Source: Planctomycetota bacterium
GTDB taxonomy: Bacteria > Planctomycetota > B15-G4 > SIAN01
Reading direction: 5' to 3'
DNA length: 64,000 nt
Assembly (NCBI GenBank): GCA_028289345.1
Contig: JANQQL010000010.1
Coordinates: forward strand, 372,001 to 436,000
Under the pieces are notes generated by a model. That model had not been told where the DNA came from, did not search any database, and saw only the letters and a list, made by a program, of their open reading frames with translations. A program made the position numbers and the translations under genes. This document shows positions 35,890-45,791 of the stretch, piece by piece. Each line of letters begins with the position of its first letter. Positions within the stretch are counted from its first letter, which is position 1.

Positions 35890-38048
35890 ATCCGGATTCT
35901 TGGGAGAGACTGGCGGAACTCTTTGAGCGACTTCAGGAATTGCCGGAAGAGGAACACGAGTCCTTCCTCGCCACCCACTGTTCCGAGGACCCATCGCTCG
36001 CGGACGAGCTGCGCAGCATGCTCCGCCACTCCCAAGCCCAGGAGTCGGGCTTTCTGAAGAATCCCTTTCCTCAACCGCCGCCGGTCAACAAGAACCGGGA
36101 AGGAAGTGTTCTCGGCGACTTCGTCTTGGGCCGCAAGATCGGCAGTGGCGGAATGGGCGATGTTTACCAGGCCGAGCAGAAGCCGTTCGGGCGCCCGGTT
36201 GCCGTGAAGATCCTTCACTCACTCACCTCGGATCTGTCTTCCGCGGAACGCTTCCGGCGAGAAGCCCAAGCGGCAATGCGCCTGAATCACCCGAACATCG
36301 TCTCGATCATCTCGTACCAGGTGGAAGACGGCGACGCCTACTATGCGATGCAGCTCATCAAAGGGCAGAGCCTCGCTGACTACTTGAATGACGTTCGCAA
36401 GGACCCGAACGCCGCCTGGACTTCACGGGAAGCCGCGGATCGCGTGGCGAAGATTGCCGATGCGTTGGATCATGCCCACCAAAACGGCGTCATCCACCGC
36501 GACGTCAAGCCAGCAAACATCCTGATCGGGCAAGAGGGAACTCCGTATCTTGCGGACTTTGGAATCGCTCGGGATGAGCGAAATGAAACCATCACAGATG
36601 CTGGACAGATTCCCGGCACCGTTCGCTACATGAGCCCCGAACAAGCGCGCATCCTTCAGCTCAATGTCGATCACCGGACCGACGTGTATTCCCTCGGTGC
36701 AGTCCTTTACGAAATCCTCGCCGGTGTGCCGGCCATCCCCGGAACCGAAACGGCCGAGATCCTCGCCAATCTGCAACGAAACGAACCACCACTCGTTCGC
36801 AAACACCGGCCAGGAATCCCCAGCACTCTGACGGAAATCTGCTGGAAAGCACTCCGCCGCGACCCCGACGACCGCTACGGCTCCGCCGCCGAAATGGCTG
36901 CGGACTTGCGCGCGTTCGTGGCTGGAGGGACGGTGTCCTTCCGCTTCCGCCGGCTGTCCTCGGGAGCGCACCGTGCTTGCCGGAAGTACTCGCTCCCGGC
37001 ACTGGCCACCACGGCCCTCCTCTTCGCCGCGTATCAGTTCATGGAATCGAAGAGTGCCACAGCATTCGCTTCCATGGTTGAAATCGAAACACCACCCGGC
37101 GTGAAAGAAACCTACTGGCAGCCGTGTCGGACCGTCCCGGGGTTGTTGGACCCGCCCGAGAAGCTGGCGTTCGACGGCAACACCAGCCAACAGCGGGTCA
37201 TCGACAGCCACTTCGCTCGGCTGACTCTGGTGGACCAAGAAGGAACTCTGCGCGAACTCCTTCGATGGATCGAACCCGGAGAGAGGTTGTCTCTTCCGCC
37301 CGTGACTTCCCAGCGAATGCCTTTGCCGATGAGCAAGATTCCGGCTGGCTCGCTGCAACTGTCTTACTTTGCAATGTCAAATGGCGCTCCGGACAAGATG
37401 TCCCAAGAGGTGCCTTACTCAGGCTTCTCGATCATGCGCCACCCGGTCACCAATCGACAGTTCTTCCGGTTCTTGGAATCTGCGGACCCCGAGCTGCTCG
37501 CCACCTGGAAACCCTGGGACGGGAACGAGCCAGAGTCCCAAGACTGGTGGGAACGGCCGGCCACAGGGATGAGTTGGCAGTCGGCACAGGACTTCGCGGA
37601 GTCCTTCGGCATGCGCCTCCCCACCCTGGTCGAGTGGCAGGTCGCGATGGGCGCCGGACAAGTGAATTGGAACGAAGAAGATTTCGACCAGTTCGTCCTC
37701 GACCGCCCGGAAGTCCTCGAGGTGAATGGCGTTCCTTCCACCCGTGCCGCCTACTTGCAGTTCACGGAGGCGGCGGTCACTTCCGGACACGGCCCTCATC
37801 AAATGAGTCATCCCGTTGGCAACGTCATGGAATGGGTGGCGTCGGCCGTGCCCTACGTCCACGAACCGGGTCGCCCACCCGCATGGGACCGCTTCCAGCG
37901 CTACATCGTCGGCACTGCATGGCACTACCGTCGCAGCCATCTCCCCAAAGACCCCGCTCGAAAACTGAGTTTCGCGAACGCTAGCCAGGCTTCATACGAC
38001 ATCGGGTTTCGATGTGCTCACAGTCTGGACATTCCCGATTCACGTTGA
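35886..38048 (+). CDS. Ser/Thr protein kinase with C-terminal SUMF1/FGE-like domain
   Basis: A 720-residue protein. A short leader typical of planctomycete kinases is followed by a Hanks-type kinase at about 80-350: glycine loop IGSGGMG, Lys in VAVKIL, HRDVKPANIL, DFG, then MSPEQA. A membrane segment lies near 380-395 (LPALATTALLFAAYQF). The C-terminal half ends in a formylglycine-generating-enzyme-like domain (PVTNRQFFRFLE, MRLPTLVEWQVA, VGNVMEWVAS, GFRCA) exposed outside. Such domains in kinases usually bind ligands instead of oxidising sulfatases. The kinase start overlaps the sigma gene stop. Confidence 0.9.
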   Translation: MNPDSWERLAELFERLQELPEEEHESFLATHCSEDPSLADELRSMLRHSQAQESGFLKNPFPQPPPVNKNREGSVLGDFVLGRKIGSGGMGDVYQAEQKPFGRPVAVKILHSLTSDLSSAERFRREAQAAMRLNHPNIVSIISYQVEDGDAYYAMQLIKGQSLADYLNDVRKDPNAAWTSREAADRVAKIADALDHAHQNGVIHRDVKPANILIGQEGTPYLADFGIARDERNETITDAGQIPGTVRYMSPEQARILQLNVDHRTDVYSLGAVLYEILAGVPAIPGTETAEILANLQRNEPPLVRKHRPGIPSTLTEICWKALRRDPDDRYGSAAEMAADLRAFVAGGTVSFRFRRLSSGAHRACRKYSLPALATTALLFAAYQFMESKSATAFASMVEIETPPGVKETYWQPCRTVPGLLDPPEKLAFDGNTSQQRVIDSHFARLTLVDQEGTLRELLRWIEPGERLSLPPVTSQRMPLPMSKIPAGSLQLSYFAMSNGAPDKMSQEVPYSGFSIMRHPVTNRQFFRFLESADPELLATWKPWDGNEPESQDWWERPATGMSWQSAQDFAESFGMRLPTLVEWQVAMGAGQVNWNEEDFDQFVLDRPEVLEVNGVPSTRAAYLQFTEAAVTSGHGPHQMSHPVGNVMEWVASAVPYVHEPGRPPAWDRFQRYIVGTAWHYRRSHLPKDPARKLSFANASQASYDIGFRCAHSLDIPDSR

Positions 38049-38071
38049 CTGAAGAAGAGGAGGAGGAGCGA

Positions 38072-38662
38072 ATGAAAGTCGAATGCGGATTGCTGGTGGA
38101 CATGTCGCCGAATGGAGACGCGACGTATAAGACGACCTACTCCCCCATGGAAATCCAACAACTCCTGTTCGGAAACAACGAAGAAGGGGTGAAGTGGCTG
38201 GTCTGCCAGATCGGCGAGCTCCCTCCCCTGCCCGACGGACTGCCCAAGCAACAGAAGCTCGAGAAGATGGCAGAACAATTTCGGAAGGATTACAACGACC
38301 TTCACACCGGAATCACTCTTGAGTTCAAGAAGAAGAAAGGTCGCAAGAAGAGCAAAGCGGAAGGCGGGCTCGAACCTCCCACCTGCATTCGTTGGGAGTG
38401 GGTCAACGGAGAACTCGTGGCACGCTACAACTGGGCGATGACCTACACCGCGGACAAAGAGAAGATCTCGGCGCGTGTTCGGAACCGGGAAGGATCTCAA
38501 AGTCGCAGCATCGCCGAGCTCACCGAACAAATCGCCCACTGCGAGGCCTACATCCACATTTCCTTGATCTGTTATCGCGAAATGCTGGAGAGCCAGTCCT
38601 TCGGGTTCTGGGATGGCGAGGAACCCCCCATGGATCAAAGTTCGCAGAGGCAAACCGCCTGA
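38072..38662 (+). CDS. uncharacterised Lys-rich protein
   Basis: A 196-residue soluble protein I do not recognise. It has no signal peptide or membrane segment. A basic stretch (EFKKKKGRKKSKAEGG) divides it into two halves, and Trp-rich sequence follows (RWEWVNGELVARYNWAM). A strong AGGAGGAG is placed just before the ATG, 24 bp after the kinase gene stop, so it is co-transcribed with the sigma factor and kinase. It is a candidate effector or regulator of that signalling pair (inference). Confidence 0.6.
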   Translation: MKVECGLLVDMSPNGDATYKTTYSPMEIQQLLFGNNEEGVKWLVCQIGELPPLPDGLPKQQKLEKMAEQFRKDYNDLHTGITLEFKKKKGRKKSKAEGGLEPPTCIRWEWVNGELVARYNWAMTYTADKEKISARVRNREGSQSRSIAELTEQIAHCEAYIHISLICYREMLESQSFGFWDGEEPPMDQSSQRQTA

Positions 38663-39170
38663 TGGACGGTTGAAGGTGATGCTGAGAGGTTGGAGCGATT
38701 CCCGTCGTTCGTCGCGAAGCCATGCCCGGCTTCGAATGACCGGCCCCCAAGTCCATCATCACCGTCGCCGACCAGTCGCTGGCAAGGGATCTCAATCACC
38801 GGATCGAGAACAAAAAGACTCGATCGAACACAGCGTGCCCCTTGACGATTGACTTGCCGACACTCTGACAGTTCAAAGCATGCTTTCTCATGCATCGGTC
38901 CACGAGGCCCCGTGGACTTGGCAGGGCCAGGCGATTCGCCTGGCCCTGCCACCTTGTTCTTCCACGGAATCGGTCGTTGCCTCCTCGCCTCGCGGAGTGT
39001 GATGATTCGCGACGTGTTCGGCAGCCCCGGTTTCTCCCACACGAAGGGGAGGTCGTTGCAAGATGCAGGCCCCCTGCGTGATCTCTCGCGCCTTGCCTTT
39101 CGACCATCCAGAACGGTAGTTTCCCAATATAGGTTGTCGGATCTCGTTCGTATCCGAACAGGGGGTCGCT
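38663..39170 (+). other. 508-bp intergenic region
   Basis: The longest gap in the window. The middle holds three hairpins in a row (38878-38951). Elsewhere I see no coding frame with family character. TTGACG at about 38843 with no good -10 partner is the only promoter-like hexamer I noted. The GTG start of the haem lipoprotein gene closes the gap. Confidence 0.4.
38878..38951 (+). ncRNA. three consecutive hairpins (structured RNA or terminator, tentative)
   Basis: Hairpin 1: GCATG (38878-38882) with CATGC (38889-38893). Hairpin 2: GTCCACG (38898-38904) with CGTGGAC (38911-38917). Hairpin 3: the 16-base TGGCAGGGCCAGGCGA (38919-38934) is the exact complement of 38936-38951. The last is followed by CCTTGTTCTTCC, mildly T-rich. 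It could be a terminator for the kinase operon or a small structured RNA. Which strand is transcribed is not determined. Confidence 0.4.
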
Positions 39171-39800
39171 GTGAAAACGGTCTTTCGTGTGGTTTCCGCG
39201 TCCTTAGTTCTCGGGGGAGGATTCACCGTTCTCTCCTGTGTCGCAGAGTCTGGCGATCCTGGCGATGATGCTCCTTCGCCGAACTGGACATCCGTCGACC
39301 GCGACACGCCACAAGTCGGCGATCCCTTCGCGACGGTGGCCCGCGTTCTCCGCCACCCTCGTTGTTTGAACTGTCACCCGAGTGGCGACGTGCCGAAAGT
39401 CGGCGACGACCGGCGCCTTCATGCCATGGGAGTTCGGCGAGGGGATCACAACTTTGGCATGCCGGCCATGCACTGCAACGCCTGTCATCGATCGGCCAAC
39501 CAAGAGGCAGCCCAAGTCCCCGGTGCCCCCCACTGGCAGCTCGCTCCTCGCTCCATGGGCTGGGAAGGCTTGGATGACCACGACCTGGCGGAGACTTTGA
39601 AAGATCGGTCCAAGAATGGGGATCGGTCCCTGGAAGACTTACTGCATCACGTGTCCGAAGATCCGCTGGTGCTGTGGGGTTGGGATCCAGGAGTCGGGCG
39701 CAGCCCCCCGCCGATTTCCCACGCACAGTTCGTGAAGGCGTTCCGCCATTGGATCGACAGCGGTGCGGCATCCCCCGCCCCTGGAACCACTTCCTACTGA
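39171..39800 (+). CDS. di-haem c-type cytochrome lipoprotein
   Basis: A 209-residue exported protein starting with GTG. The signal segment ends in VLSC, a lipobox, with Ala-Glu-Ser after it. Two CXXCH motifs (CLNCH near residue 64, CNACH near 103) would bind two c-type haems. It lies nine bases before the small subunit of a molybdenum oxidoreductase on the same strand, so it is probably the electron acceptor for that enzyme (inference from context). Confidence 0.82.
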   Translation: MKTVFRVVSASLVLGGGFTVLSCVAESGDPGDDAPSPNWTSVDRDTPQVGDPFATVARVLRHPRCLNCHPSGDVPKVGDDRRLHAMGVRRGDHNFGMPAMHCNACHRSANQEAAQVPGAPHWQLAPRSMGWEGLDDHDLAETLKDRSKNGDRSLEDLLHHVSEDPLVLWGWDPGVGRSPPPISHAQFVKAFRHWIDSGAASPAPGTTSY

Positions 39801-39808
39801 GGCTCCCC

Positions 39809-40282
39809 ATGAAGATCGACTTCACCGTCAATGGCAAGCCACACACGGTCGACGTGGCGCCGGATACTCCGCTCCTTTGGGTCCTGCGGGAACACCTCGA
39901 GCTGACGGGGACCAAGTTCGGCTGCGGGCGCGCGCTGTGTGGTGCATGCACCGTTCACGTCGATGGTCAGGCGGTTCGCTCCTGCGCCTATCCCATCGAA
40001 TACGCCCAAGCAAGCCAGGTCCAAACCATCGAAGGACTGGAGAGCGACCGAATCGGGGAAGCGGTCGTGAACGCCTGGATCGACCTGGACGTGGTGCAGT
40101 GCGGGTGGTGTCAACCGGGCCAGTGCATGTCCGCTGCCGCCCTCCTGAAAGCAAACCAATCGCCGGATCGGGAAGCGGTCGATGCCTCGATGAGTGGCAA
40201 CCTTTGTCGCTGTGGCACCTATTCCCGCATCCGCCAAGCCGTCGATCTCGCCGCCAAGAACCTTCGGGAGGGCGCGGAATGA
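39809..40282 (+). CDS. iorA: 2Fe-2S small subunit of a xanthine-dehydrogenase-family enzyme (IorA-like)
   Basis: A 157-residue iron-sulphur protein. The plant-type [2Fe-2S] site is [17 protein letters not shown] with a further Cys in VRSCAYP, and the second cluster is formed by CGWCQPGQC and [11 protein letters not shown]. This is the small subunit of isoquinoline 1-oxidoreductase-like enzymes, passing electrons from molybdopterin to an acceptor. The ATG follows the haem protein stop by eight bases, and the stop overlaps the large-subunit ATG by four. Confidence 0.9.
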   Translation: MKIDFTVNGKPHTVDVAPDTPLLWVLREHLELTGTKFGCGRALCGACTVHVDGQAVRSCAYPIEYAQASQVQTIEGLESDRIGEAVVNAWIDLDVVQCGWCQPGQCMSAAALLKANQSPDREAVDASMSGNLCRCGTYSRIRQAVDLAAKNLREGAE

Positions 40283-42462
40283 GCGGAGCGAAACCACAAC
40301 CGGCCTCGAAGATCTCTCGGCGCGAGATGTTGGAAAGCCTGATCGGTGGAAGTGGGCTTGTTCTCGCCCTGGCCTATGGACGGCCGCTCCGGGCCGCCGT
40401 CGTCAAACAGAGTGAATCCCTGGCCACAGACTTTGTTCCCAACGCGTTCCTGCGCATTTCGCCCGCCGGCGAGGTGACCGTCATCGCCAAGCACGATGAA
40501 ATGGGGCAGGGCATTCACACGGGACTCGCAATCGCGATCTGCGAGGAGCTGGAGCAAGATCCGCGGCAGGTCACCGTGATCCCGGCCCCCGCCGATCCCG
40601 CCTACGGCAACTCTGCCTATCAGGTGCAGGTGACCGGCGGGAGTACCAGCAGTTGGTCGTCCCTCGAGCAAATGCAACAGGCCGGCGCCGTCGCCCGCGA
40701 GATGTTGGTGGCCGCCGCGGCGGCTCGCTGGGGTGTCGACACAAGCGCCTGCGAAGCTCGGGATGGCGCCGTCCACGAAAAGAGCGGTTCGCGTCAACTT
40801 TCCTATGGGGAACTGGCGGTCGATGCCTCGCGTCAACCGGTCCCTGAGGACGTCGTGCTGCGAGAACGCAAGGACTTCCGGCGCATTGGCAAGCCGACCC
40901 CACGAGTGGACTCGGCGGACAAGGTACGGGGCATTGCCAAATTCAGTCTCGACCAGCGCGTCCCCGACATGCTCACTGCCATGGTCGTGCGCTGCCCGTT
41001 CTTCGGAGGAACTCTGAAGCGCTACGACGTCTCGCGAGCCGAAGCGTTTCCCGGGGTGAAAGCCGTGGTCCGCGTGCCGACGGGCATTGCCGTGGTCGCG
41101 GAAGGATACTGGCCAGCGTTTCGGGCCCGTGAGCTGGTCGAGGCCGAGTGGGACGCCGGGGCAGGAGGCTCCCTCGACACCGGAGAGCTTCGAAAGCTCT
41201 ATCACGAGAAAGCCAAGCAACCGGGCATGGTGGCGCGCAACGACGGAGATGCGATCCAAGCCCTGTCCAACGCGGAGCTGACGGTGGAAGCCACCTACGA
41301 GCTTCCTTTTCAGGCGCATGCTCCGATGGAACCGTTGAGCTGCATGGTGATCCTGAAAGAGGACGGCGGCGCCAAGATCATCACCGGCTCGCAGATGCTC
41401 GGTGCCGATCATCCAGCGGTGGCGGCTCGACTCGGCGTGGATCCCTCACGCGTCGAATTCCAAAACTCCCTGTTGGGCGGCGGCTTCGGACGCCGCGCCA
41501 ATCCCCAAAGCGACTTCACCATCGAGGCGGTCGAAGTGGCCCTCGCCGCGAAGTCCCTGGGGCGCCCGATCAAGACCGTGTGGAATCGCGAAGACGATCT
41601 CCATGGTGGCTGGTATCGGCCCATGTACCTGAACGCCATCAAGGCCGGGATCGACAACGGCAAGATCGTGGCGTGGCACCATCGCGTGGTGGGCCAGTCG
41701 ATTGCAAAGGGCACGCCGTTCGAACCCCTGATGGTGCAAGACGGGGTCGACCAGCTGTCGGTCGAGGGAGTGGCCGACATGCCCCACGGCATTCCCAACC
41801 TGACCGTCGAACTCCACACGATCTCGCTGCCGGTTCCGGTGTTGTGGTGGCGATCCGTGGGCCATTCGCACACGGCCTTCGCCAAGGAGAGCTTCTTGGA
41901 CGAGTGCGCCCATGCCATGGGAAAGGATCCCTACCAAGTTCGTCGCGAGTTGCTTCAAGGTCACCCGCGGCTGTTGCGCGTCCTGGATTTGGCCGCGGAC
42001 AAAGCCGGCTGGTCGAAGGCTCCCGCCCCCGGCGTGGGCCGTGGAATCTCGGTGCATGAGTCCTTCAAGGGATTCGCGGCCCACGTGGTCGAAGCGTCCG
42101 TCGAGAACGGTCGTCCCCGAGTCCACCGGGTGGTGGTGGCCATTGACTGCGGATTGGTGGTCAACCCCGACCAGGTCGTTTCCCAGATGGAAGGCGCGGC
42201 GAACTTTGCGCTCTCAGCAACCCTGGGATCCAAGATTTCCTTCTCCCAAGGACGTGTCGAGCAAAGCAACTTTCACGACTTTTCGATCGTGCGCATGAAC
42301 GAGGCGCCGGACATCGAAGTCCACATCGTCGCGAGTGACGACGAGATGGGTGGCATCGGTGAAGTCGGCGTGCCAGGTGTGGCTTCGGCAACGTGCAGCG
42401 CCCTATTCGAAGCGAGCGGTCGCCGCATTCGCAGGCTTCCGGTCGAAGATCAGCTGGCCTAG
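40279..42462 (+). CDS. iorB: molybdopterin large subunit of a xanthine-dehydrogenase-family enzyme (IorB-like)
   Basis: A 727-residue molybdenum-cofactor subunit like IorB. The N-terminus carries SRREML and a hydrophobic stretch, which resembles a twin-arginine signal, so the folded complex is probably exported. A long molybdopterin-binding domain follows ([53 protein letters not shown] at the end). The FAD subunit of classical xanthine dehydrogenases is missing, as in isoquinoline oxidoreductases, and the haem lipoprotein would replace it. The substrate is unknown. Confidence 0.88.
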   Translation: MSGAKPQPASKISRREMLESLIGGSGLVLALAYGRPLRAAVVKQSESLATDFVPNAFLRISPAGEVTVIAKHDEMGQGIHTGLAIAICEELEQDPRQVTVIPAPADPAYGNSAYQVQVTGGSTSSWSSLEQMQQAGAVAREMLVAAAAARWGVDTSACEARDGAVHEKSGSRQLSYGELAVDASRQPVPEDVVLRERKDFRRIGKPTPRVDSADKVRGIAKFSLDQRVPDMLTAMVVRCPFFGGTLKRYDVSRAEAFPGVKAVVRVPTGIAVVAEGYWPAFRARELVEAEWDAGAGGSLDTGELRKLYHEKAKQPGMVARNDGDAIQALSNAELTVEATYELPFQAHAPMEPLSCMVILKEDGGAKIITGSQMLGADHPAVAARLGVDPSRVEFQNSLLGGGFGRRANPQSDFTIEAVEVALAAKSLGRPIKTVWNREDDLHGGWYRPMYLNAIKAGIDNGKIVAWHHRVVGQSIAKGTPFEPLMVQDGVDQLSVEGVADMPHGIPNLTVELHTISLPVPVLWWRSVGHSHTAFAKESFLDECAHAMGKDPYQVRRELLQGHPRLLRVLDLAADKAGWSKAPAPGVGRGISVHESFKGFAAHVVEASVENGRPRVHRVVVAIDCGLVVNPDQVVSQMEGAANFALSATLGSKISFSQGRVEQSNFHDFSIVRMNEAPDIEVHIVASDDEMGGIGEVGVPGVASATCSALFEASGRRIRRLPVEDQLA

Positions 42463-42517
42463 CAGGCCGGGGGCAGGCGCCTGGCTTGGTGCGACGCGAC
42501 CGTGACGTCGTTGAAGA

Positions 42518-43996
42518 TCAATGCGGCGAGGCGAGCAGTCCCTGGTCTTTCCACCACTGTTCGATCGCTTGAAAGTACCCGGGCACCATCCGCTCCAGCG
42601 TACCGAGCTCGGCGATTCCACCGATCTGCGCGTCGAACATCGCGTGAGAACCCGTGGGAAACTCGCGGATCGTGAAGTCGCGCTGGTGTTCGGATGCAAT
42701 CTCGCGAAGGAACTCCACGCACAAAATCGAGGGGTTCACCCGGTCACGCAGTCCATACAGGAACAAGCTGGGACACGACATGCGGGCGAAGTGTGGCGTC
42801 CAGTCGTAGTCGACCGGGACCCTGCGTACCTCGGGGAGAATGGAGGCGATCGACGGGTTGGATGCCTTGGACTCGAATTCGCGCGACAGCACGCTGTACC
42901 GCCCCTCCTTGGCGTAGCAGACCGCCCCGCCGTTGCGCACGATGACGAACGCACAATCTCCTTCTTCGGCCGCGACCGCACTGACCCATCCTGCTTGGCT
43001 GGCGCCGGCGAGCCCCACTCCCTCGGGATCGATCTCCGGGTGATCCTGGAGAGCGCGGACCGCGGCACGCACATCCCGGCCGCGCTGCATGGTGTGGGCC
43101 ACGATGTCACTGACCGCGTAGACCCCTTCCGACTCTCCACATCCGCGCTTGTCGAATCCCAGAAACGCAAAACCATGGGCGGCGCAATAGGCCGGCCAGT
43201 GAAGCGTGTGGTCGCGGGTTGCTGGCCCCGATCCGTGCACCCCCACCACCGCTGGATAGACCCCCGACTCTTCCGGCAACGTCAGCCGGCCACGCAGAGT
43301 CACTCCCTCACTTTCAAACCAAAACTCTTCGTGTCGCAGCGTCCCCTGGCGGCGAAAGCGAGTCATCACTCCGGATTCCTCGAGTTGCAGAGACATCCCC
43401 TCTTTCCCCGGATCGAAGCGAACCACATGGGTCACCGGGTGAGGCACGAACAAGGCAACTCCTCCCCGATGCAGGTCCGATCCCGAGGGAAACAAAACCC
43501 GCGAGACTCCGGTTTCGAGATCCAAGAAGCCCAGCTGCCCGGTCGCAAAGACGCGCGACAAGACGATGCGACGGTCTTCTGCCACGTACAAGCCGGCTCT
43601 GTCGCGAAGTTCCTGCTCCGTCAACGGATGAATGCGGACTAGCTGGAAGTCTCGCTGATTCGGGCCCTGATGCACGGTGCCAAGGATTCGGGTTCCCGCA
43701 AGCTGCCCGTTTCCCTGCCAGTTGCCGTTGGCACCTCGGAGCTGGAACTCGACCAAGTTTCCGGTCCCGCGGCCGTCGATTCCCACCGTTCCCGAGCGCT
43801 CCGGCACCCGCGCCGTTCCGCGAAATCGCGCTCCTCCAAACTCGAGTTCCGCACGGAGCAGGGTCCAGGTGGGCTCGTCACCACCGATCTGACCAAACCC
43901 TCCGGACCAGGCACCGGACAGATCCGGAACTTCCGAAGCATCACCGGTGCCAGCTATCAGGAAGAACCAGCAAAGCAGCCTTCCACGGATCAACAT
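42518..43996 (-). CDS. secreted alpha/beta hydrolase
   Basis: A 492-residue exported protein. A signal peptide is followed by a lipocalin-like beta domain to about residue 220, and then an alpha/beta hydrolase at about 230-490. The oxyanion part is GVHGSGPATRDH, the tyrosine-poor DKRGCGES follows, and the nucleophile Ser is in LAGASQAGW. His in GSHAMFD is the likely triad base. It resembles dienelactone-hydrolase and peptidase S9-like secreted esterases. The second alpha/beta hydrolase, at 44163, also has DKRGCGLS, so the two are distant paralogues. Confidence 0.82.
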   Translation of the reverse strand: MLIRGRLLCWFFLIAGTGDASEVPDLSGAWSGGFGQIGGDEPTWTLLRAELEFGGARFRGTARVPERSGTVGIDGRGTGNLVEFQLRGANGNWQGNGQLAGTRILGTVHQGPNQRDFQLVRIHPLTEQELRDRAGLYVAEDRRIVLSRVFATGQLGFLDLETGVSRVLFPSGSDLHRGGVALFVPHPVTHVVRFDPGKEGMSLQLEESGVMTRFRRQGTLRHEEFWFESEGVTLRGRLTLPEESGVYPAVVGVHGSGPATRDHTLHWPAYCAAHGFAFLGFDKRGCGESEGVYAVSDIVAHTMQRGRDVRAAVRALQDHPEIDPEGVGLAGASQAGWVSAVAAEEGDCAFVIVRNGGAVCYAKEGRYSVLSREFESKASNPSIASILPEVRRVPVDYDWTPHFARMSCPSLFLYGLRDRVNPSILCVEFLREIASEHQRDFTIREFPTGSHAMFDAQIGGIAELGTLERMVPGYFQAIEQWWKDQGLLASPH

Positions 43997-44162
43997 GAAT
44001 GGGATCCCCCGCGCTCAGCAAAAAACGGAGACCTCCCCCCGCCCCAGTCCCTGTTTCCGCGAGGGTCCTGCGGGATTCACTTTTTTGGTCAGAGATTGAA
44101 GGATCCTTCGGAAGCCATGAGGCGGCATGCATGCCACTCGCCCCCGTTCCCAATGCGGGCCA

Positions 44163-45137
44163 CTACGAACGTACGACCGCTTCCACAAAGGAACGGAGCG
44201 CCTCGGTGAACTCTTCCATGAGCTGACCACGGGTCTGGTCGATGAGTCCGTGATCGCCTCCCGGAATCACCAGGATCCGAGCGTTTCCCTTGTTCGAGAC
44301 TTGGAAGGCGTGCTCGAGTCGCCGCACGCTCTCCCGCACTGGCACGTTGTCCTTCTCGTCTTCTTCGCCGTACACGATAAGCGCCGGCTGATCGACCAGC
44401 ACCCAGAACGGCATGGGATCGTAAGCGCCGACCTTGCGAATGAAGTTCCAACGCGGGTGATCCCCGCTTCCCGGGAATCCGGCAGCCACTCGCTGTGTCC
44501 TTGTTCCCATGGCTCGTTCCCGAGCCTCGGAGTACTCGCCCCACCGACCGGTCATTGCGTAGCGACCGGCGAGTCGGTTCAGGGAGAGGATCTCTGCGAC
44601 CTCGTCCTCGTCCAACCCCGCCTGACGAGCCGTATTGGCCATTTCCACGCTCACCTGTTCGGCGAATCCAACCGCGGCGCCAGAGACGACGATGACGAAC
44701 GCCACCTCGGAAGATCGTGCCGCGGCGATCGGTGCGACCCATCCCCCCTGGCTCAGTCCCACCACTCCGATCCGATCGGGATCGACCTCCGGCAAAGTCA
44801 TCAAAAACTCCACTCCGGCGAGCGCGTCCAAAGCCAGATCATCGAAGCCCGCGTTTCTCCAATCGCCTTCGGAGAGTCCGCAGCCGCGCTTGTCGGTGAG
44901 CAGAACCGCAACGCCGGAGGCCGCGAGTTCCTCGGCGATTCCTGCTGCCCAGGAGTTGCTCCGATCGCTGTCTCCGGAGCCTTGAAGGATGACCGCCGCG
45001 GGAAGCAACTCCTCGGAGTTTGGCAAGAGAAGTTCGGCCGCCAACCGTAGGTCACCGCTCGCATAGTCGACGCTCTCCCGGGACACATCCGAGAGCGCTC
45101 CAGAAAGTGCAATCAGCACAAGCCCTTCGATCCACAT
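44163..45137 (-). CDS. alpha/beta hydrolase in a TetR operon
   Basis: A 324-residue alpha/beta hydrolase with a short signal-like N-terminus. ILQGSGDSD forms the oxyanion hole, and the nucleophile is in VGLSQGGW. Catalytic His is in IPGGDHGLIDQ. I start it at the ATG at 45137, preceded by GGAG at six bases. ATG at 45149 and GTG at 45158 are alternatives. It lies 33 bp downstream of the TetR gene on the same strand, so the TetR protein probably regulates it through the palindrome in front of both. Confidence 0.82.
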   Translation of the reverse strand: MWIEGLVLIALSGALSDVSRESVDYASGDLRLAAELLLPNSEELLPAAVILQGSGDSDRSNSWAAGIAEELAASGVAVLLTDKRGCGLSEGDWRNAGFDDLALDALAGVEFLMTLPEVDPDRIGVVGLSQGGWVAPIAAARSSEVAFVIVVSGAAVGFAEQVSVEMANTARQAGLDEDEVAEILSLNRLAGRYAMTGRWGEYSEARERAMGTRTQRVAAGFPGSGDHPRWNFIRKVGAYDPMPFWVLVDQPALIVYGEEDEKDNVPVRESVRRLEHAFQVSNKGNARILVIPGGDHGLIDQTRGQLMEEFTEALRSFVEAVVRS

Positions 45138-45170
45138 TCCGATCTCCATTCGTTGCACAAAACCATCGAT

Positions 45171-45791
45171 TCACGAGGGTTTGCTCTTTTGCGTTCCGCG
45201 CAATGCCGGACTTCGAGCCCCCTCGATGAGTTGGTCGATGCAACCGTGGTACAGCGCAGAGAATCGCGGACGATCGTCTCCGAAGCGTCCGGCCAAGTAC
45301 AAGCTGACCAATCCATGAGCCATCCCGGCGAAAGCCAGTGCGAGGTTGGTCGGATCGCCCGTGCCGAACACGCCGCTCGCCATGCACTCCCTGACCCGAT
45401 CGACGCAGAACTGGAAGTTGAGGGGAGGACGTTCGCGCCAGCTTTCCACGCTCGAGGGAACGCCCAGCAGCCCCTCCTGGTTGCGGGTCAGGAACACCAG
45501 TTCGTATTGGTCCGGTTTGTCGAGGGCAAAGTCGAGATAGGCCTGGGCCGAGGCTCGAAATCGCGGCAGCGGATCTTCCACGCTCAGCGCCCGCTCGAGG
45601 AAGGCCTCGAAACTGGACCGAGCTTCCTCCAGCAGGACCGCGTACAGAGCCTCTTTCCCGTCGAAATGGCGGTACAGCGCGGGAGCGGAAACGCCGACCG
45701 CGGCCGCCACCCGCCGCATGGTCAGGCTGCGAAAACCTTCCTCCCGACACAGGCGGCGGGAGGCCTCGAGGATCCGATCCCGGGTGCTCAT
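45171..45791 (-). CDS. TetR/AcrR family transcriptional regulator
   Basis: A 206-residue TetR-type repressor. The N-terminal helix-turn-helix is SLTMRRVAAAVGVSAPALYRHF. The C-terminal ligand-binding domain carries PDQYELVFLTRNQEG. Its start codon touches a 35-bp palindrome, the probable autoregulatory operator. It is followed by an alpha/beta hydrolase gene, which suggests the ligand is an ester or a similar compound removed by that enzyme (inference). Confidence 0.9.
   Translation of the reverse strand: MSTRDRILEASRRLCREEGFRSLTMRRVAAAVGVSAPALYRHFDGKEALYAVLLEEARSSFEAFLERALSVEDPLPRFRASAQAYLDFALDKPDQYELVFLTRNQEGLLGVPSSVESWRERPPLNFQFCVDRVRECMASGVFGTGDPTNLALAFAGMAHGLVSLYLAGRFGDDRPRFSALYHGCIDQLIEGARSPALRGTQKSKPS

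Noticed and set aside
39763-40278. Long in-frame extension upstream of the molybdopterin large subunit
   Set aside because: It covers the small-subunit gene in another frame and lacks family similarity. The ATG at 40279 overlaps the small-subunit stop by four bases, as expected.
44127-45050. 307-codon plus-strand frame antisense to the alpha/beta hydrolase at 44163
   Set aside because: The minus frame has a complete hydrolase triad and family sequence. The plus frame is a shadow.
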